From: Isoetes taiwanensis
Lineage: Eukaryota > Streptophyta > Lycopodiopsida > Isoetales > Isoetaceae
Direction of reading: 5' to 3'
Length of the DNA stretch: 64,000 nucleotides
NCBI GenBank assembly: GCA_021234155.1
Contig: JAJEKV010000096.1
Coordinates: 3,781,678-3,845,677, forward strand
Shown here: piece after piece, positions 1 to 9,472 of the stretch
Layout of the letters: each line of letters begins with the position of its first letter
Position numbering within the stretch: position 1 is the stretch's first letter
The notes under the pieces: model-generated
Database searches by the model: none
Told to the model about the DNA's origin: nothing
The model's input: only the letters and a program-made list of their open reading frames with translations
Program-made: the position numbers and the translations under genes

Positions 1-772
1 ATGAAGAGTTACATAGCTTCATCTTCGATGATCTCCCATCCGAAATCACACAGGATCGTATGGACCTTATCGAAGCCGATATGCAAGCTCACCCGGACCG
101 GTATCATGCAGAGATTGCATGGCGAACTCAAGTGCGCCAGGACAGGGAGGCCCGGGATGCTGAGAGAGAGCGTATCCGTAGAGCAGAGGAAGTTGCCCAA
201 ACACAGCGGAGCGCAGATCAACATGTGGTTCAGGAGGGAGATCAACATGTTGTTCATGAAACAGAGGAAAGATGGGGCAACAGGAAGAGGAAGCTTACGA
301 AACCAACAAGGGGAGGCATCCGTTACAAGATCCGGATTGCCCGAGTAAGGATCTTTGCGATCCGCAAGACCACCCCTACAGCGTCGGGAACGGATGGTAC
401 AAAGGGCAAAACACCCCTCGACTGGTGGCAAGACCCTACCATTGCCCAACCCACCTGCCAAGCCGAGAAAACCCCACATGTTCCGGCCAGTACACGGTAG
501 CCTGCGCGAAATACGTAAGTATCGGGGCGACTCACGAGCCCTTGATCACGCGGCTACCCTTCCAAATGGCTGGTTCGAGAAATTACTCAAGAGTTCAAGA
601 CCAATATGAGGTTTCGTGCTTTTGCTTTTACTTGCGCTTCGTGAAGGCTGCTGAAGCCTACCTCATTGAGATTATGAGCGATGCCAACCTGTGCGCCATT
701 CATGCTAAAAGAGTCACCATTATGCCCAAAGATATACATTTGGCGCGAAGAATCCGAGGAGATTCCCGCTAG
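1..772 (+). pseudogene. Histone H3-like coding remnant with divergent tail
   Basis: From about 415 to 772, pieces in different frames together follow histone H3. There is a short tail with STGGK, then [43 protein letters not shown] and KAAEAYL, then [17 protein letters not shown] and LARRIRG before the TAG at 770-772. H3 is the core nucleosome protein. The loop after the alpha-1 helix has the length of ordinary H3, which argues against a centromeric CENH3, but the tail is about ten residues shorter than normal between STGGK and KPH. At least three indels and no introns are seen. Upstream (60-330) is an open frame rich in Arg, Glu and Gln, with DLIEADMQAHP, which resembles DLIHNMQAHP in the retroelement ORF starting at 1049. 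The H3 part could therefore be fused to, or lie next to, element sequence. H3 identity is firm; the fusion is speculation. Confidence 0.8.
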
Positions 773-1048
773 TTTAGGGATTTTCTTATTTCTTGGGCAT
801 ATTGTAAAAGCTTTATGAGATATATGTAAATATTTTTTTTGGAAGTTATGGAATCAAACCTGTATTTTTAATGACTTTTTATATATTTAACTAAAAAAAT
901 TATTAAATAAATAATATTTTTTTTAATATTATTTTTGTGACCTAGAAAAACGTGCCAAAAAAGTATAAAGTCACTTTTTGTATATTAGGGTTTCATTTTT
1001 CTCCTTGCCTTCAGCGCCTTCCTCCTCCTCGCTTGTTCTTTGCTCGTC
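773..1048. other. AT-rich spacer
   Basis: Very A/T-rich stretch (runs of T at about 832-840 and 919-925) between the H3-like remnant and the first ATG of the retroelement ORF. It ends in TTAGGGTTTCATTTTTCTCC-like pyrimidine text resembling a plant 5' leader. No LTR ends, tRNA primer site or coding frame were recognised. Confidence 0.5.
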
Positions 1049-1977
1049 ATGGACCGCCCTACTCTACAACAGTGGTACCTGGATGGTGAGCATTGGGACC
1101 CTGCGGTTCCCTTTGATGTACTTCACCCTCATTTGCTCCAGCAAGTGGATCTCATCCACAACATGCAAGCGCATCCGCACTATGCAAGTTTTCTTGATTC
1201 TTCCACCGAAAAGATTGTGCCCTGCATGTGTCTTCAACGGCGGACTCCGGCTATACCTCGACTTCAACACCTTGGTGGAGATGTTGGGGGATGATGACCA
1301 CACACGTAATGTTCTTAGGGGCATTAGGAGAAGAGGGGCCGACCTTCCCATTGTCACCATAGACCGCGAGCTCTGTTTTGAGGCTCGTTTTGCACTGGCG
1401 ATCATCATGTACCAGTACATAGAGGATGAACAGATACCTGCAGAGCAGTCTACCACGCCAGTACCCCCTGATCCGGAGGACGATGAAGTCGTCGACGAGC
1501 AAGATTTTGCAAGATGGAAAGAAGTGGCTACAGAGGCACCGACAGGTCGTGATAAAGCCCTGAAGCTTGAAGGGCTAGATCTTCTCCATACTCTTGAACA
1601 ACCAAGAGTATCTCATTTTGGAGGATATCATGTGGGCTTACCGCGTCATCGCCGATATGCGGGGTCGGCGAAAGATAGAAGTCCTATATGACCTTGCAAA
1701 GTTCTGCCAAGATGACCTCGTCGACTTCACAACGCCTGTTGTGCATCCGCCACAAGTCCAAGGTTTGTTTGCATTCCAGCCAGAGGAGATAGAGCCCGTT
1801 GAGACCCTTTTGTCTCTCCGGCAGTTCATAATGACTGATGATCCACAGCCTCCTGAGGAGCAGTTTGCGGCCATCATGCGACCTCCTCCTGCAAGTCAGC
1901 CATTGGAGGCAGAGGTGGACCAGGGTGAGGAAGACCTTTGTGATGCAAAGATGCGTCTTCGGGATGAAAAGGAAGAG
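1049..1977 (+). pseudogene. E1 chromovirus, upstream ORF1, 5' part (split by transposon)
   Basis: Starts MDRPTLQQWYLDGEHWD and continues through three frames (1049 to about 1215, about 1215-1630, about 1630-1977), so two frameshifts. The last part (AYRVIADMRGRRKIEVLYDL, DDLVDF, EEIEPVETLLSLR) is homologous to the ORF at 29800 in the second chromovirus. It breaks at 1977 after an EEK-like acidic stretch and resumes at 20592 in the same phase, so one ORF was split by the 18.6-kb transposon. I do not recognise the family. It is not Gag, which lies about 20 kb downstream (22318). An additional protein before gag is unusual for a plant chromovirus. Function unknown. Confidence 0.7.
1974..1977. repeat. 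Probable 4-bp target duplication AGAG, left
   Basis: AGAG directly before the left 25-bp TIR; the same four bases follow the right TIR at 20588-20591. Removing the element and one AGAG leaves the host ORF in frame. Confidence 0.7.
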
Positions 1978-2002
1978 AAGTCGTATTTAATTAAAGTGGG
2001 AC
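1978..2002 (+). repeat. Left terminal inverted repeat (25 bp)
   Basis: Exact reverse complement of 20563-20587. It begins AAGTCG and ends GTGGGAC. Confidence 0.85.
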
Positions 2003-2131
2003 TCATTCCATTCCCATTTTTTTCCGGAACCCGGTTAATTTACATAAAAAGTAGCACCCCGACCCGAAAACTATCCTTAATTCGAATTTTTGAATAAAAC
2101 TCTGAATCCGAGCTTTGCTGCAGTTTTCCCT

Positions 2132-2149
2132 GGTTCGCGAGTCGAGAAC
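2132..2149. repeat. Half-palindrome TTCGCGAGTCGAGAA
   Basis: First and leftmost member of the CTCGACTCGCGAGTCGAG palindrome family. The right half is intact and the left half eroded. Confidence 0.5.
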
Positions 2150-2245
2150 AAAAACAATGCAACTGAAACAAATGAAATTCATTAAAGTTTGAAACCAAAG
2201 ATGTAGTTGAAAAAGAATTTTTATTAATAAATTGAACAGATACAA

Positions 2246-2321
2246 TGTATTTTACATCGGACGCAGAGACCATGGTGGTCTTGCTGTCACTACAGTTACA
2301 TCATCTTGGTAGGTGGTCCAC
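2246..2321 (-). pseudogene. 3' end of unknown minus-strand ORF (other part at 5353-5849)
   Basis: On the - strand the ORF that runs through 5353 continues, once the LTR element and one TCCAC copy are removed, as TTYQDDVTVVTARPPW and stops at a TAA near 2246. The gag-only retroelement thus landed about 27 codons before this ORF's stop. Family not recognised. The frame agreement across the junction supports a real coding end, but the upstream part has at least one frameshift. Confidence 0.45.
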
Positions 2322-3039
2322 TGATACGGCACTAGCTTGGGGGCGTGGCTCAGAGAAAGGATTTGCAGAAACAAGCACAGAGGCAAGGGCTTTTTATTTG
2401 ATTGAATGTTTAACCTTAGGAGTTTATAAAATTATAACTTATAAACCATTGAAATGCTAAAAGCTATAACTAAGGAATTATTGAAACCTTAATAGTTAGT
2501 AGGAATGAAACGGTTAAAACAAATGCAGCAAAAACAGTAACGAATGGCCTAACAAAACTCTCGACCAGCAAATGGTCCGGAAACAACTCCTGGTCCAGCG
2601 AAACTGGCCGGATGGCAGAGAAAGGTGCCGGATCTGCAGGAAAGGTGCCGGATTTGGCATAAAGAGGTAAGGCAAATCCCGATTTAGAAAAGAAACATCT
2701 TTTTGGAAAAGTAATATAGGAAGTCATTCAAGGAGCAGAACGGAAGGAGAAGCCGGAAGTGCCTTATGATCTGCTTGCCAAGCTTGCTACAGAACTACTA
2801 GTAATTGCTGATTGAATGATTTCTGAGTTTTAGATTAACCCAGAGAATCCCAGAGAGGCTACCAGTTGGATAGCAGACTCTCACAGTTGGGAAGAGTTTA
2901 AGCCCAGTCTTGCCGTGTTTGCAAATCAAGAGCCCGGTTGGGTGGATAAGTTGTGCCGAGAGAGCTTGATCTGGAGTTCTAGATCATTTTGATTAACCGT
3001 GTTTGTCAGATTTGCAGGCAGAAAAGACCGTTCATATCA
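2322..3039 (+). repeat. 5' LTR of gag-only element
   Basis: 718 bp, begins TGATACGGC and ends TTCATATCA (TG...CA), matching 4634-5352. It is directly followed by the primer site. Confidence 0.93.
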
Positions 3040-3041
3040 AT

Positions 3042-3054
3042 TGGTATCAGAGCC
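3042..3054 (+). promoter_or_regulatory. Primer-binding site, tRNA-iMet type
   Basis: TGGTATCAGAGCC lies two bases after the 5' LTR. TGGTATCAGAGC is the usual plant initiator-Met primer site and marks the start of minus-strand DNA synthesis. Confidence 0.9.
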
Positions 3055-3078
3055 AGTAACATCCTAAGATCCTGTGAA

Positions 3079-3996
3079 ATGGCCCAGAACAAATTTAATC
3101 TCCCTGTAGCTCAGTATAACCAGGCTATGAATGCTGCTGCGCAGATTGCAGTTCAGATTGGCATGCCTACATCTACTAGTTTTGAGGAAAATCAAAGGAA
3201 ACTTGAATATGTAGCAATTCTGTATGGGCATCTGCCAGACATATTCCAGCAGCCTCCTTTGCCTACAAGCACGCCACCAGTTACTCCACCACCACCTGAC
3301 TCTCCTACTGCAGTTGCCAATGCCAGAACAGGTAGAATTAAATGGTTGGAGAAGGTAGAAGGAATGCCGTCATATGCAGGAGATAAACGAAGTCCGCCAG
3401 CAGTTCTGGGATTTTTGGCCAGTTGGGAAAGTTTCTTTGAAAGAGTTAAAGCTACGGAGGAACAGAAATTGCAAGCCATGGACAAATATTTAACTGACGT
3501 AGCCAGAATATGGTGGCAAGGGCGTAAGAAGTTGTTACCGCAGATAAAAACTTGGGCAGCTTTTAGAAAAGCATTCGAGTCGCACAACTTGCATGCAAAT
3601 TATTATCCAGATCTTAAAAGACAGTGGGATCTTTTTAAGCAAGGGGAACATGAATCAGTACATCATTTTTACTCCAAGTTCTCCTACTTAGCGGTGCAGA
3701 TGGGAGAATTACAGCCAGGAGGACTCTCTGAAAGTGAAGTGACGCGAAAATTTGTAGCTGGACTGCGAGATCCATTATATGCAGAGCTATGTTTTGCAGA
3801 ACCGTCGACTATTGATGAAGCGGTGCGAAAAGCTGAAGCTGCAGAGATGAAACTCAATCCTAGTATAATGCGGTATGATATCTGGGAGGGATACCCTCAG
3901 GAGAAAAATTTTAAGCCAGATAATGGCAAGGCATCCGAAAGAGAGAATAAGAGGTATCGAGTAATGCCTTGCTTGGCAATGAAGAAACTCGTATGA
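3079..3996 (+). CDS. Gag capsid region of the non-autonomous element
   Basis: Starts at the first ATG after the primer site (MAQNKFNLPVAQ). About 305 residues: a Pro-rich segment (residues about 60-80), then the retrotransposon gag fold with ARIWWQGRKK, AFRKAFESHN, FSKLF-like text and FVAGLRDPLYAEL. Gag packages element RNA into virus-like particles. The frame ends at a TGA at 3994-3996 just before the zinc knuckle, which is in another frame (3969-4292, overlapping by 28 bases). An ATG further upstream in this frame (2989) lies inside the LTR and is less likely. The frame break may be a mutation, a consensus error, or a real -1 shift. Confidence 0.85.
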   Translation: MAQNKFNLPVAQYNQAMNAAAQIAVQIGMPTSTSFEENQRKLEYVAILYGHLPDIFQQPPLPTSTPPVTPPPPDSPTAVANARTGRIKWLEKVEGMPSYAGDKRSPPAVLGFLASWESFFERVKATEEQKLQAMDKYLTDVARIWWQGRKKLLPQIKTWAAFRKAFESHNLHANYYPDLKRQWDLFKQGEHESVHHFYSKFSYLAVQMGELQPGGLSESEVTRKFVAGLRDPLYAELCFAEPSTIDEAVRKAEAAEMKLNPSIMRYDIWEGYPQEKNFKPDNGKASERENKRYRVMPCLAMKKLV

Positions 3997-4292
3997 AGGG
4001 AAGCAATGGGGAACGGGGAACGACCAAAGGGCAGGCAAAAGCACCCCCGGGAGGATGTTTCATATGTGGAGGTCCGCACTACAAGAATCAATGCCCAAAA
4101 GTCATATCTAAAGCAGATTCTGAGCAACCGAAGGAGGATACTCGAGCAAAAGCCCGAACATCTGCACAGATTGCCCATGTTCGTGTTGCAGAAGAAGTTC
4201 CTGAAAAAGTCCCTGAAGGTTCCCACGCTAAATCTGACAAAGAAAAGGCGGAAGCTTATGAAAGGAGTCGGCTTCAAATCGGCTATAGATAA
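3969..4292 (+). CDS. Gag C-terminal part with zinc knuckle, shifted frame
   Basis: Contains CFICGGPHYKNQC, a C-x2-C-x3-H-x4-C knuckle common in plant Ty3/gypsy nucleocapsids that binds the element RNA. Followed by a charged Lys/Glu-rich tail ending at 4292. It is in the -1 frame relative to the capsid frame and has no obvious start of its own, so it is most likely the C-terminus of one Gag. Nothing like a protease follows; about 340 bp of non-coding text leads to the purine tract. Confidence 0.75.
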   Translation: MLGNEETRMKGSNGERGTTKGQAKAPPGGCFICGGPHYKNQCPKVISKADSEQPKEDTRAKARTSAQIAHVRVAEEVPEKVPEGSHAKSDKEKAEAYERSRLQIGYR

Positions 4293-4618
4293 GTAGAGTA
4301 ACACTCAGTGTAGACATGTGTTTGTTGTATGGTTTGAGCATTGTATTCATTTGGTTTGGGATAATGAAAGTTTAGTTTCAAATGAATGTTGCTCTAGAGT
4401 TAAAAAGGGGCAACTGTGACTGCAGCACAGAAGCCAGACCCTTAGAATTGTTAGGCAGATGGTAAGTTTACCAGCCTAGAAGAAATCCTTTCAAAGCAGA
4501 TAGTCAGGAGACTAGCTTGGAAAGAAAGGTGGTTATTCCAGCAAAGCGGATAGTCAGCTGACTAGCTTTGGGAGAGATTGTTATTCCCTAAGGCAGATGA
4601 TCGCGGACGATCAGCCTT

Positions 4619-4633
4619 GAGAAGGGAGGAAAT
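4619..4633 (+). promoter_or_regulatory. Polypurine tract
   Basis: GAGAAGGGAGGAAAT directly before the 3' LTR: the plus-strand primer expected for an LTR retrotransposon. Confidence 0.8.
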
Positions 4634-5352
4634 TGATACGGCACTAGCTTGGGGGCGTGGCTCAGAGAAAGGATTTGCAGAAACAAGCACAGAGGCAAGG
4701 GCTTTTTATTTGATTGAATGTTTAACCTTAGGAGTTTATAAAATTATAACTTATAAACCATTGAAATGCTAAAAGCTATAACTAAGGAATTATTGAAACC
4801 TTAATAGTTAGTAGGAATGAAACGGTTAAAACAAATGCAGCAAAAACAGTAACGAATGGCCTAACAAAACTCTCGACCAGCAAATGGTCCGGAAACAACT
4901 CCTGGTCCAGCGAAACTGGCCGGATGGCAGAGAAAGGTGCCGGATCTGCAGGAAAGGTGCCGGATTTGGCATAAAGAGGTAAGGCAAATCCCGATTTAGA
5001 AAAGAAACATCTTTTTGGAAAAGTAATATAGGAAGTCATTCAAGGAGCAGAACGGAAGGAGAAGCTGGAAGTGCCTTATGATCTGCTTGCCAAGCTTGCT
5101 ACAGAACTACTAGTAATTGCTGATTGAATGATTTCTGAGTTTTAGATTAACCTGTAGAATCCCGGAGAGGGCTACGGTTGGATAGCGCGACTCTCCTGAT
5201 TGGGAAGAGTTTAAGCCCAGTCTTGCCGTGTTTGCAAATCAAGAGCCCGGTTGGGTGGATAAGTTGTGCCGAGAGAGCTTGATCTGGAGTTCTAGATCAT
5301 TTTGATTAACCGTGTTTGTCAGATTTGCAGGCAGAAAAGACCGTTCATATCA
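4634..5352 (+). repeat. 3' LTR of gag-only element
   Basis: 719 bp, near-identical to 2322-3039 and followed by the TCCAC duplication at 5353-5357. Confidence 0.93.
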
Positions 5353-5849
5353 TCCACCTTAGGGGATTAACTAGCGGCGCTTCTTCATGCCGACTGTAAG
5401 CCTTGGGGGCAACCTGAAGAGTGTGGAATGCCTCACGTGGAGGTGCCTCTCGGAGCTCTGCGGCCGACTGTCCACCCGACTTCTCCACTCGCCTCCCGCA
5501 CCTTTCATCGAATATGCTCCTTCCCCAACCTCCGTGGATGTTATGCAATGCTTGCAAGATGCTTTGAGCTTCCTGGACTTTCTCTTTGTTCTTCGCTTTA
5601 TTCTTTATCCCGAGGGTGTAGCGAAAGCAACCTCTGGTCGCGAGCAACCTTGTCCCAAAGGCGGGCAAGAGTGTAGCGTGGACCGGGGATCTGTGCGAAC
5701 GGTATTTCTTCCCGCCTTTGAGCGGGATCACGTACCCGCTTTGGAGCGGTCTCTGTGATGCCCGAAAGGATCTCGTGGCGGTGTCGGATCGTGCTCGAAC
5801 CACACGGAGCAAGGAGAGTATGATTAACAATTACGGTGACATTAGTCAA
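5353..5849 (-). pseudogene. Unknown minus-strand coding remnant, interrupted by LTR element
   Basis: Two overlapping - strand frames, 83 codons from an ATG at 5849 and 161 codons at 5830-5345, suggest one protein with a frameshift. Visible features are a basic middle (KNKAKNKEKVQEAQ) and QALHNIHGGWG, ending NPLRW at the retroelement and resuming at 2321. It lies downstream of the phosphatase remnant on the same strand, after that gene's stop, so it is probably a separate unit or a 3' exon of another gene. Family not recognised. Confidence 0.4.
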
Positions 5850-6295
5850 AACGAAGAAAAGAACGTTGAAATCAAATTACAATGGAGAATATTCATTCCA
5901 TACAACTGCATCCAATGACGTGGGAAGTAGTGTCTTTCTCGACTCGCGAGTCGAGAAAGGCCCATAAAAGTGAAAGTACAACCATTCTCATTAGAATATG
6001 GTTGCATCCAATCACACACGGAAGCATACAAATGGTTCGTCAACGAGACAACCAGCATGCCTTTCTCGACTCGTGAGTCGAGAAAGGCCTAAGCATTATC
6101 ATAATAGATCATGCACGCATCCAAATACACAATGAAACATACAAATGGTCTCATCAACGGGACAAGCATCGTTTCGACTCACGAAATCGAAAGGCATCGA
6201 AAACTCAATATACAAGTATATTCATTACAAAATGTTCAATACATGTGTTCACGTTAGTTTACAATATTCACACAATTTGACTATCCGGCGGGGGT
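5850..6295. repeat. Non-coding stretch with three CG palindromes
   Basis: 5935-5958 is a perfect 24-bp palindrome (core CTCGACTCGCGAGTCGAG). 6062-6085 is the same with one central mismatch and symmetry extending to about 30 bp. 6172-6197 is a degenerate copy. The text between (TTGCATCCAAT.., ATACAAATGGT..CAAC) is itself repeated about every 120 bp, so the palindromes may be carried on a short tandem unit. It is the 3' flank of the phosphatase remnant. Confidence 0.6.
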
Positions 6296-6838
6296 CACTC
6301 TTCTTGTTCACCAAAGTATTTGTCGTCCATAGCTTTCATGATCGCCTTGCTCTCTCGGATCGGGTTCCGTGAGAGGCTCGGATAGTTCGTAAGCACATCG
6401 GCGACAAGAATGGCAAAGAGGGATTCCGCCAAGACGGGACCAGTCCGAAGGACAACCACCTATCCATCTCATATTCTTCAGGTTGATATGGCTTAGCAAT
6501 GATTGTATTTTGCGCGTTATGATAGCACTTGTAGGCGTAGTCGTCTATGATCAGCGTGTTGTGTTTGCCATAGTCCTGGAATTGCTCATAAACCCTGTCC
6601 AGCCTTTTCACCATTATAGGCTTCCCCTTTGTGATGGCTGGATCGAGGTCCGACACATGCTCGACCCTTTCGTTTCCCCAAACGAACTTGAACTTCAAAA
6701 CTGAAATGCCGAGAACACCAAGAACATTGACAATATTTTTCTTTGCCATACAAGACCATATGCCCACTTCGAATCCCCGTTCCAGGCACCATTCAACAAT
6801 TTCCTTAGCTCTAGGCCTCGGATACACTATTTTATGCT
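6296..6838 (-). pseudogene. FCP1/NLI-interacting-factor (HAD) phosphatase, C-terminal exon
   Basis: Reads on the - strand YPRPRAKEIVEWCLERGFEV, GIWSCMAKKNI, then NTLIIDDYAYK and an Asn-rich NAQNTI: the second half of the FCP1-homology domain, with the conserved IIDD metal-binding motif. Members are Mg-dependent Ser/Thr phosphatases; FCP1 itself acts on the RNA polymerase II tail. An acceptor (aaaacag) at 6839 joins in phase to the exon at 7292-7638. Frameshifts near 6400-6480 move the end to a third frame (NYPSLSRNPIRESKA, ending EQEE and TGA near 6296). Function lost or uncertain. Confidence 0.75.
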
Positions 6839-7291
6839 CTGTTTTGGTTGGGATCATGGATTAAATTACTAATCGCATATTTCTTATTAGCTAGAATGAC
6901 TTTAGCTAAACTTGCTCGATATTAATCCCAAAACTTTATGTGGTTTAGCTAAACTCTACACATTTTTCCTCTCATACTTTCTAGCGTTTAGCTAAACTAA
7001 CCCAAACATCATCCCAAAACTTTCTATGGTGTGGCCAACAGGAAATATTAAATCAAATTACTATACTTTTTTTCAATATATTCCACTTATTTTAGTCATT
7101 TTCTTTGTGAAAACATTCTAAAGTAATGCAAACTAGCAAAGTCTAGGACTCAAATTAATTCATAATGCTAAAAACTAAACTACTAATCCTATATTTCATA
7201 TAAACTAGAATGATGTTAGCTAAACTATCCCGAAATTCATTCTAAAAGTTTCTATGGTTTAGCTAAACAATACAAAATTTCACTCACTTAC
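6839..7291 (-). other. Intron of the phosphatase remnant, with internal duplication
   Basis: Donor GTAAGTGAG at 7291 and acceptor CAG at 6839 on the - strand join the two exons in phase. The intron is AT-rich and contains two diverged copies of a unit with TTTAGCTAAAC and TTTCTAGCGTTTAGC (about 6865-7030 and 7170-7300). Confidence 0.65.
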
Positions 7292-7638
7292 TTTCTAGCG
7301 TTTGGCTAAAGAGCTTCAGGATTGGTGTAGTCCCGAAAAAAGTTAAGCGAGGTGTTAATCTCGGGGTGTTAATCTCGGGGACGTCTTTATCGTGGTATAC
7401 TGCAGCTAATACTCCATTGACGTCAAATATTACAAGCTTGGTGGGACCAGCTGGATCCTAGTTGGAGTTTGGCTCTGACCATATTTCCGGTTCATCGGGA
7501 TCCAAATGCGGGATCATTATCTTCTCAGGTCCTTTCTGGCTGTTAGCAGTGTCTTGCTCTGGATTGTCTTTGTGCAGTGCATTCTCCTCCTCGCTGGCAT
7601 CCAATGACAATGATCCGGAGTCGTTGACATGGAATTCC
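7292..7638 (-). pseudogene. FCP1/NIF phosphatase, exon with catalytic loop
   Basis: The - strand frame begins REFHVNDSGSLSLDASEEE after an acceptor (tttcag) at 7639. It runs through an acidic linker and contains GPTKLVIFDVNGVLAAVY, the HAD catalytic loop. The second Asp of the DxDx motif is Asn (DVNG), as I recall for a plant subgroup of these proteins. One in-frame TAG lies near 7458, eleven codons before the loop motif. It continues to TPILKLFSQTLE and the donor at 7291. With the next exon it supplies most of the phosphatase domain. It sits antiparallel to the transposase, inside the same TIRs, so it looks like captured host sequence. Confidence 0.75.
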
Positions 7639-7776
7639 CTGAAATGATGACATCTGTCAGAAAGGAAACGAGTTTTCTCGACTCGCGAGTCGAGAATGAA
7701 AAGAAAAGGTATTGAAAGGAAACGATTTTTCTCGACTCGCGAGTCGAGAAACACCGATAGAGCAAAGTAAACTCAC
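7639..7776 (-). other. Short intron containing two perfect CG palindromes
   Basis: Bounded on the - strand by GTGAGTTTAC (7776) and TTTCAG (7639); 138 bp. It contains palindromes at 7675-7696 (22 bp, perfect) and 7728-7751 (24 bp, perfect). They are separated by about 31 bp and are nearly identical including flanks, so they look like a local duplication. Confidence 0.6.
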
Positions 7777-9320
7777 CTCAATCTCGGGTTTTCAAGAATG
7801 TGTTCGGCAAAGATTCTGGTCTAAACCTTCGACATTCTCGCCTCCGCCGCCTTTGTCTCCCTCGTCCTCGCTGCCTTTATTTGCTTCCATTTGTCTTCCT
7901 CCCCTTGAAATGCTCATGAAGCGCATCCGGTATGACCGAATGGTTTCAACCATGTCTTTATTTCCAACCACGGATATAGGTTTCATTCCAAACAAAGATA
8001 GCCCCCTCGAGAGAATAGGCCATTCATGTACCACTGCGATACAATTTGATCTTCCTCACCAAGCTGGTAATGAAGTACTTGATAACTCTTGGCGGATAGG
8101 AATTCTATGTATAGGACCGGTCGCACCATCTTTGCTAACCTTGTCCATCGATGGAACATCCTCCATAAATCGGCCCCCCTTCCAGGGTTCCATCCGCTCT
8201 TGAGAGATCATGAACTTGTCGAGATAATGATGTTAAGCTAGACCACCACTTATCCAGTCTACACGCCGATCTTGAAATCAAAACCAAAACTATGTTTGCA
8301 AAGCTTGGTGCCTTCGGCAAGCCAAGTCCTGCACTCATGATCAAGTTAGTATATGGAGTGCATGATCTTGTTGGTGAAGTTAATATCAGTACCCATTGGG
8401 AGACAACGGTTGTCCGATTGCCGGCATGCAAAAAGACAAGGAAACCGAAAGTATCCGGTCGGTCATGTCCAGACACGCCTTGTACCACCGCTCTATGTCG
8501 GCTTTGTCATAAAAAAGTGGGGTCTTCGATCATATTGATGGCAAATAGTGCCACGGGTCCAGTGCGCCCGCACCACCAAATCCCTTGTGTCCCAAAGTTA
8601 CTAGAAATGGGGGAGCTATCGTGCGCGCCTTAAATGGGACCACCCGAATCCAAGCTTCCTCTTGAGAATTGCCATAGCACGCTCGAGGGAAAGGAAGGGT
8701 TTTGACGTTACGCTTCAGCTTGGTGTTGATGTAGGGTTGACATAGGCGGTTCAATTCCTTTATGTCTTCCTCATCAAGGGCAGCCTTTTCCTTGTAATAA
8801 TCAAAATCATGGTATTCATTAGATGCAACGTTGCGTAACTTCGTGATGCCTTCTTCTAACGCACGCCGCCGCTTTAGGGTGTGGCATAATCCTTTGCGTC
8901 CTGCATTTTAGAACTCCTGGTCTTCCTTAGTAGGATTGTTCCATCCAAGATTTTGCCTTGTAGGTCAAGCGTTTCTTTGTCCGTGAGGCCCTGTATCCTC
9001 TTCATGAACTGCTTGTCAAACAACTTGGGGTCCGGCCTGCATGGAAATTCTCCATTCTTTGTCCTTCACTTGCCTTTTGTCCATTGAGCCCATATCTCGG
9101 TCCATTTCTCCCAGATCCGCCTCCGATTGCTAAGAATGAGGTCATATTGGTCTGAGAGAGACTCCCTGCCTTTCCTTGGTGTTCTTTTCTTCTTCTCCTC
9201 TTCTTCCTCTCCCTCATCATCTTCCTGTCCCTCCAACAGAACATATCTGCATAGTTTCTCAAAGGTCTTCCACTTATCCGAGGGAGCCCTGTTTTCTTTA
9301 GGACGCTGAGGACAACCCAA
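7777..9320 (-). pseudogene. Minus-strand coding-like remnants upstream of phosphatase
   Basis: The - strand shows several protein-like stretches in changing frames. One exon end reads AEHILENPRLR and splices in phase to the exon at 7638. Further upstream are a charged repeat-like region, KLKRNVKTLPFPRACYG, and near 9000-9320 QRPKENRAPSDKWKTFEKLC followed by a Glu/Lys-rich stretch and LSDQYDLILSNRRRIWEKW. Residue composition and lack of repeats suggest real exons of the same gene or of another transposon protein, but no family is recognised and stops and indels are frequent. Confidence 0.4.
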
Positions 9321-9472
9321 TGCTTTCCACTGTTGCCTAGCGTGTATGATCTAGTCAGGATAAGGGTTGCATTCAGTCAATGTACCAATGTCAGAGCATG
9401 AAAGTATCTACAAACACACGGAATAAACAGTAAATAGTAGCCCGGGTTTTCTCGACTTCCGAGAAGCAGAAA

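Larger units (their letters stand above)
2322..5352 (+). mobile_element. Gag-only LTR retrotransposon (non-autonomous), 3.03 kb
   Basis: Complete structure: 5' LTR 2322-3039, tRNA primer site 3042-3054, gag, purine tract, 3' LTR 4634-5352, and the 5-bp duplication TCCAC at 2317-2321 and 5353-5357. The 1.6-kb interior has room only for Gag; protease, reverse transcriptase and integrase are absent, so mobilisation must have come from a partner element. The LTRs are nearly identical. Most differences sit in one stretch of about 60 bp (about 2837-2893 against 5148-5206), so insertion is recent. It sits inside the 18.6-kb transposon and is therefore younger than it. Confidence 0.93.

Noticed and set aside
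415-772. Calling the H3-like remnant a centromeric CENH3
   Set aside because: The loop length and the C-terminal text (TIMPKDI, LARRIRG) are those of ordinary H3; only the tail is odd.
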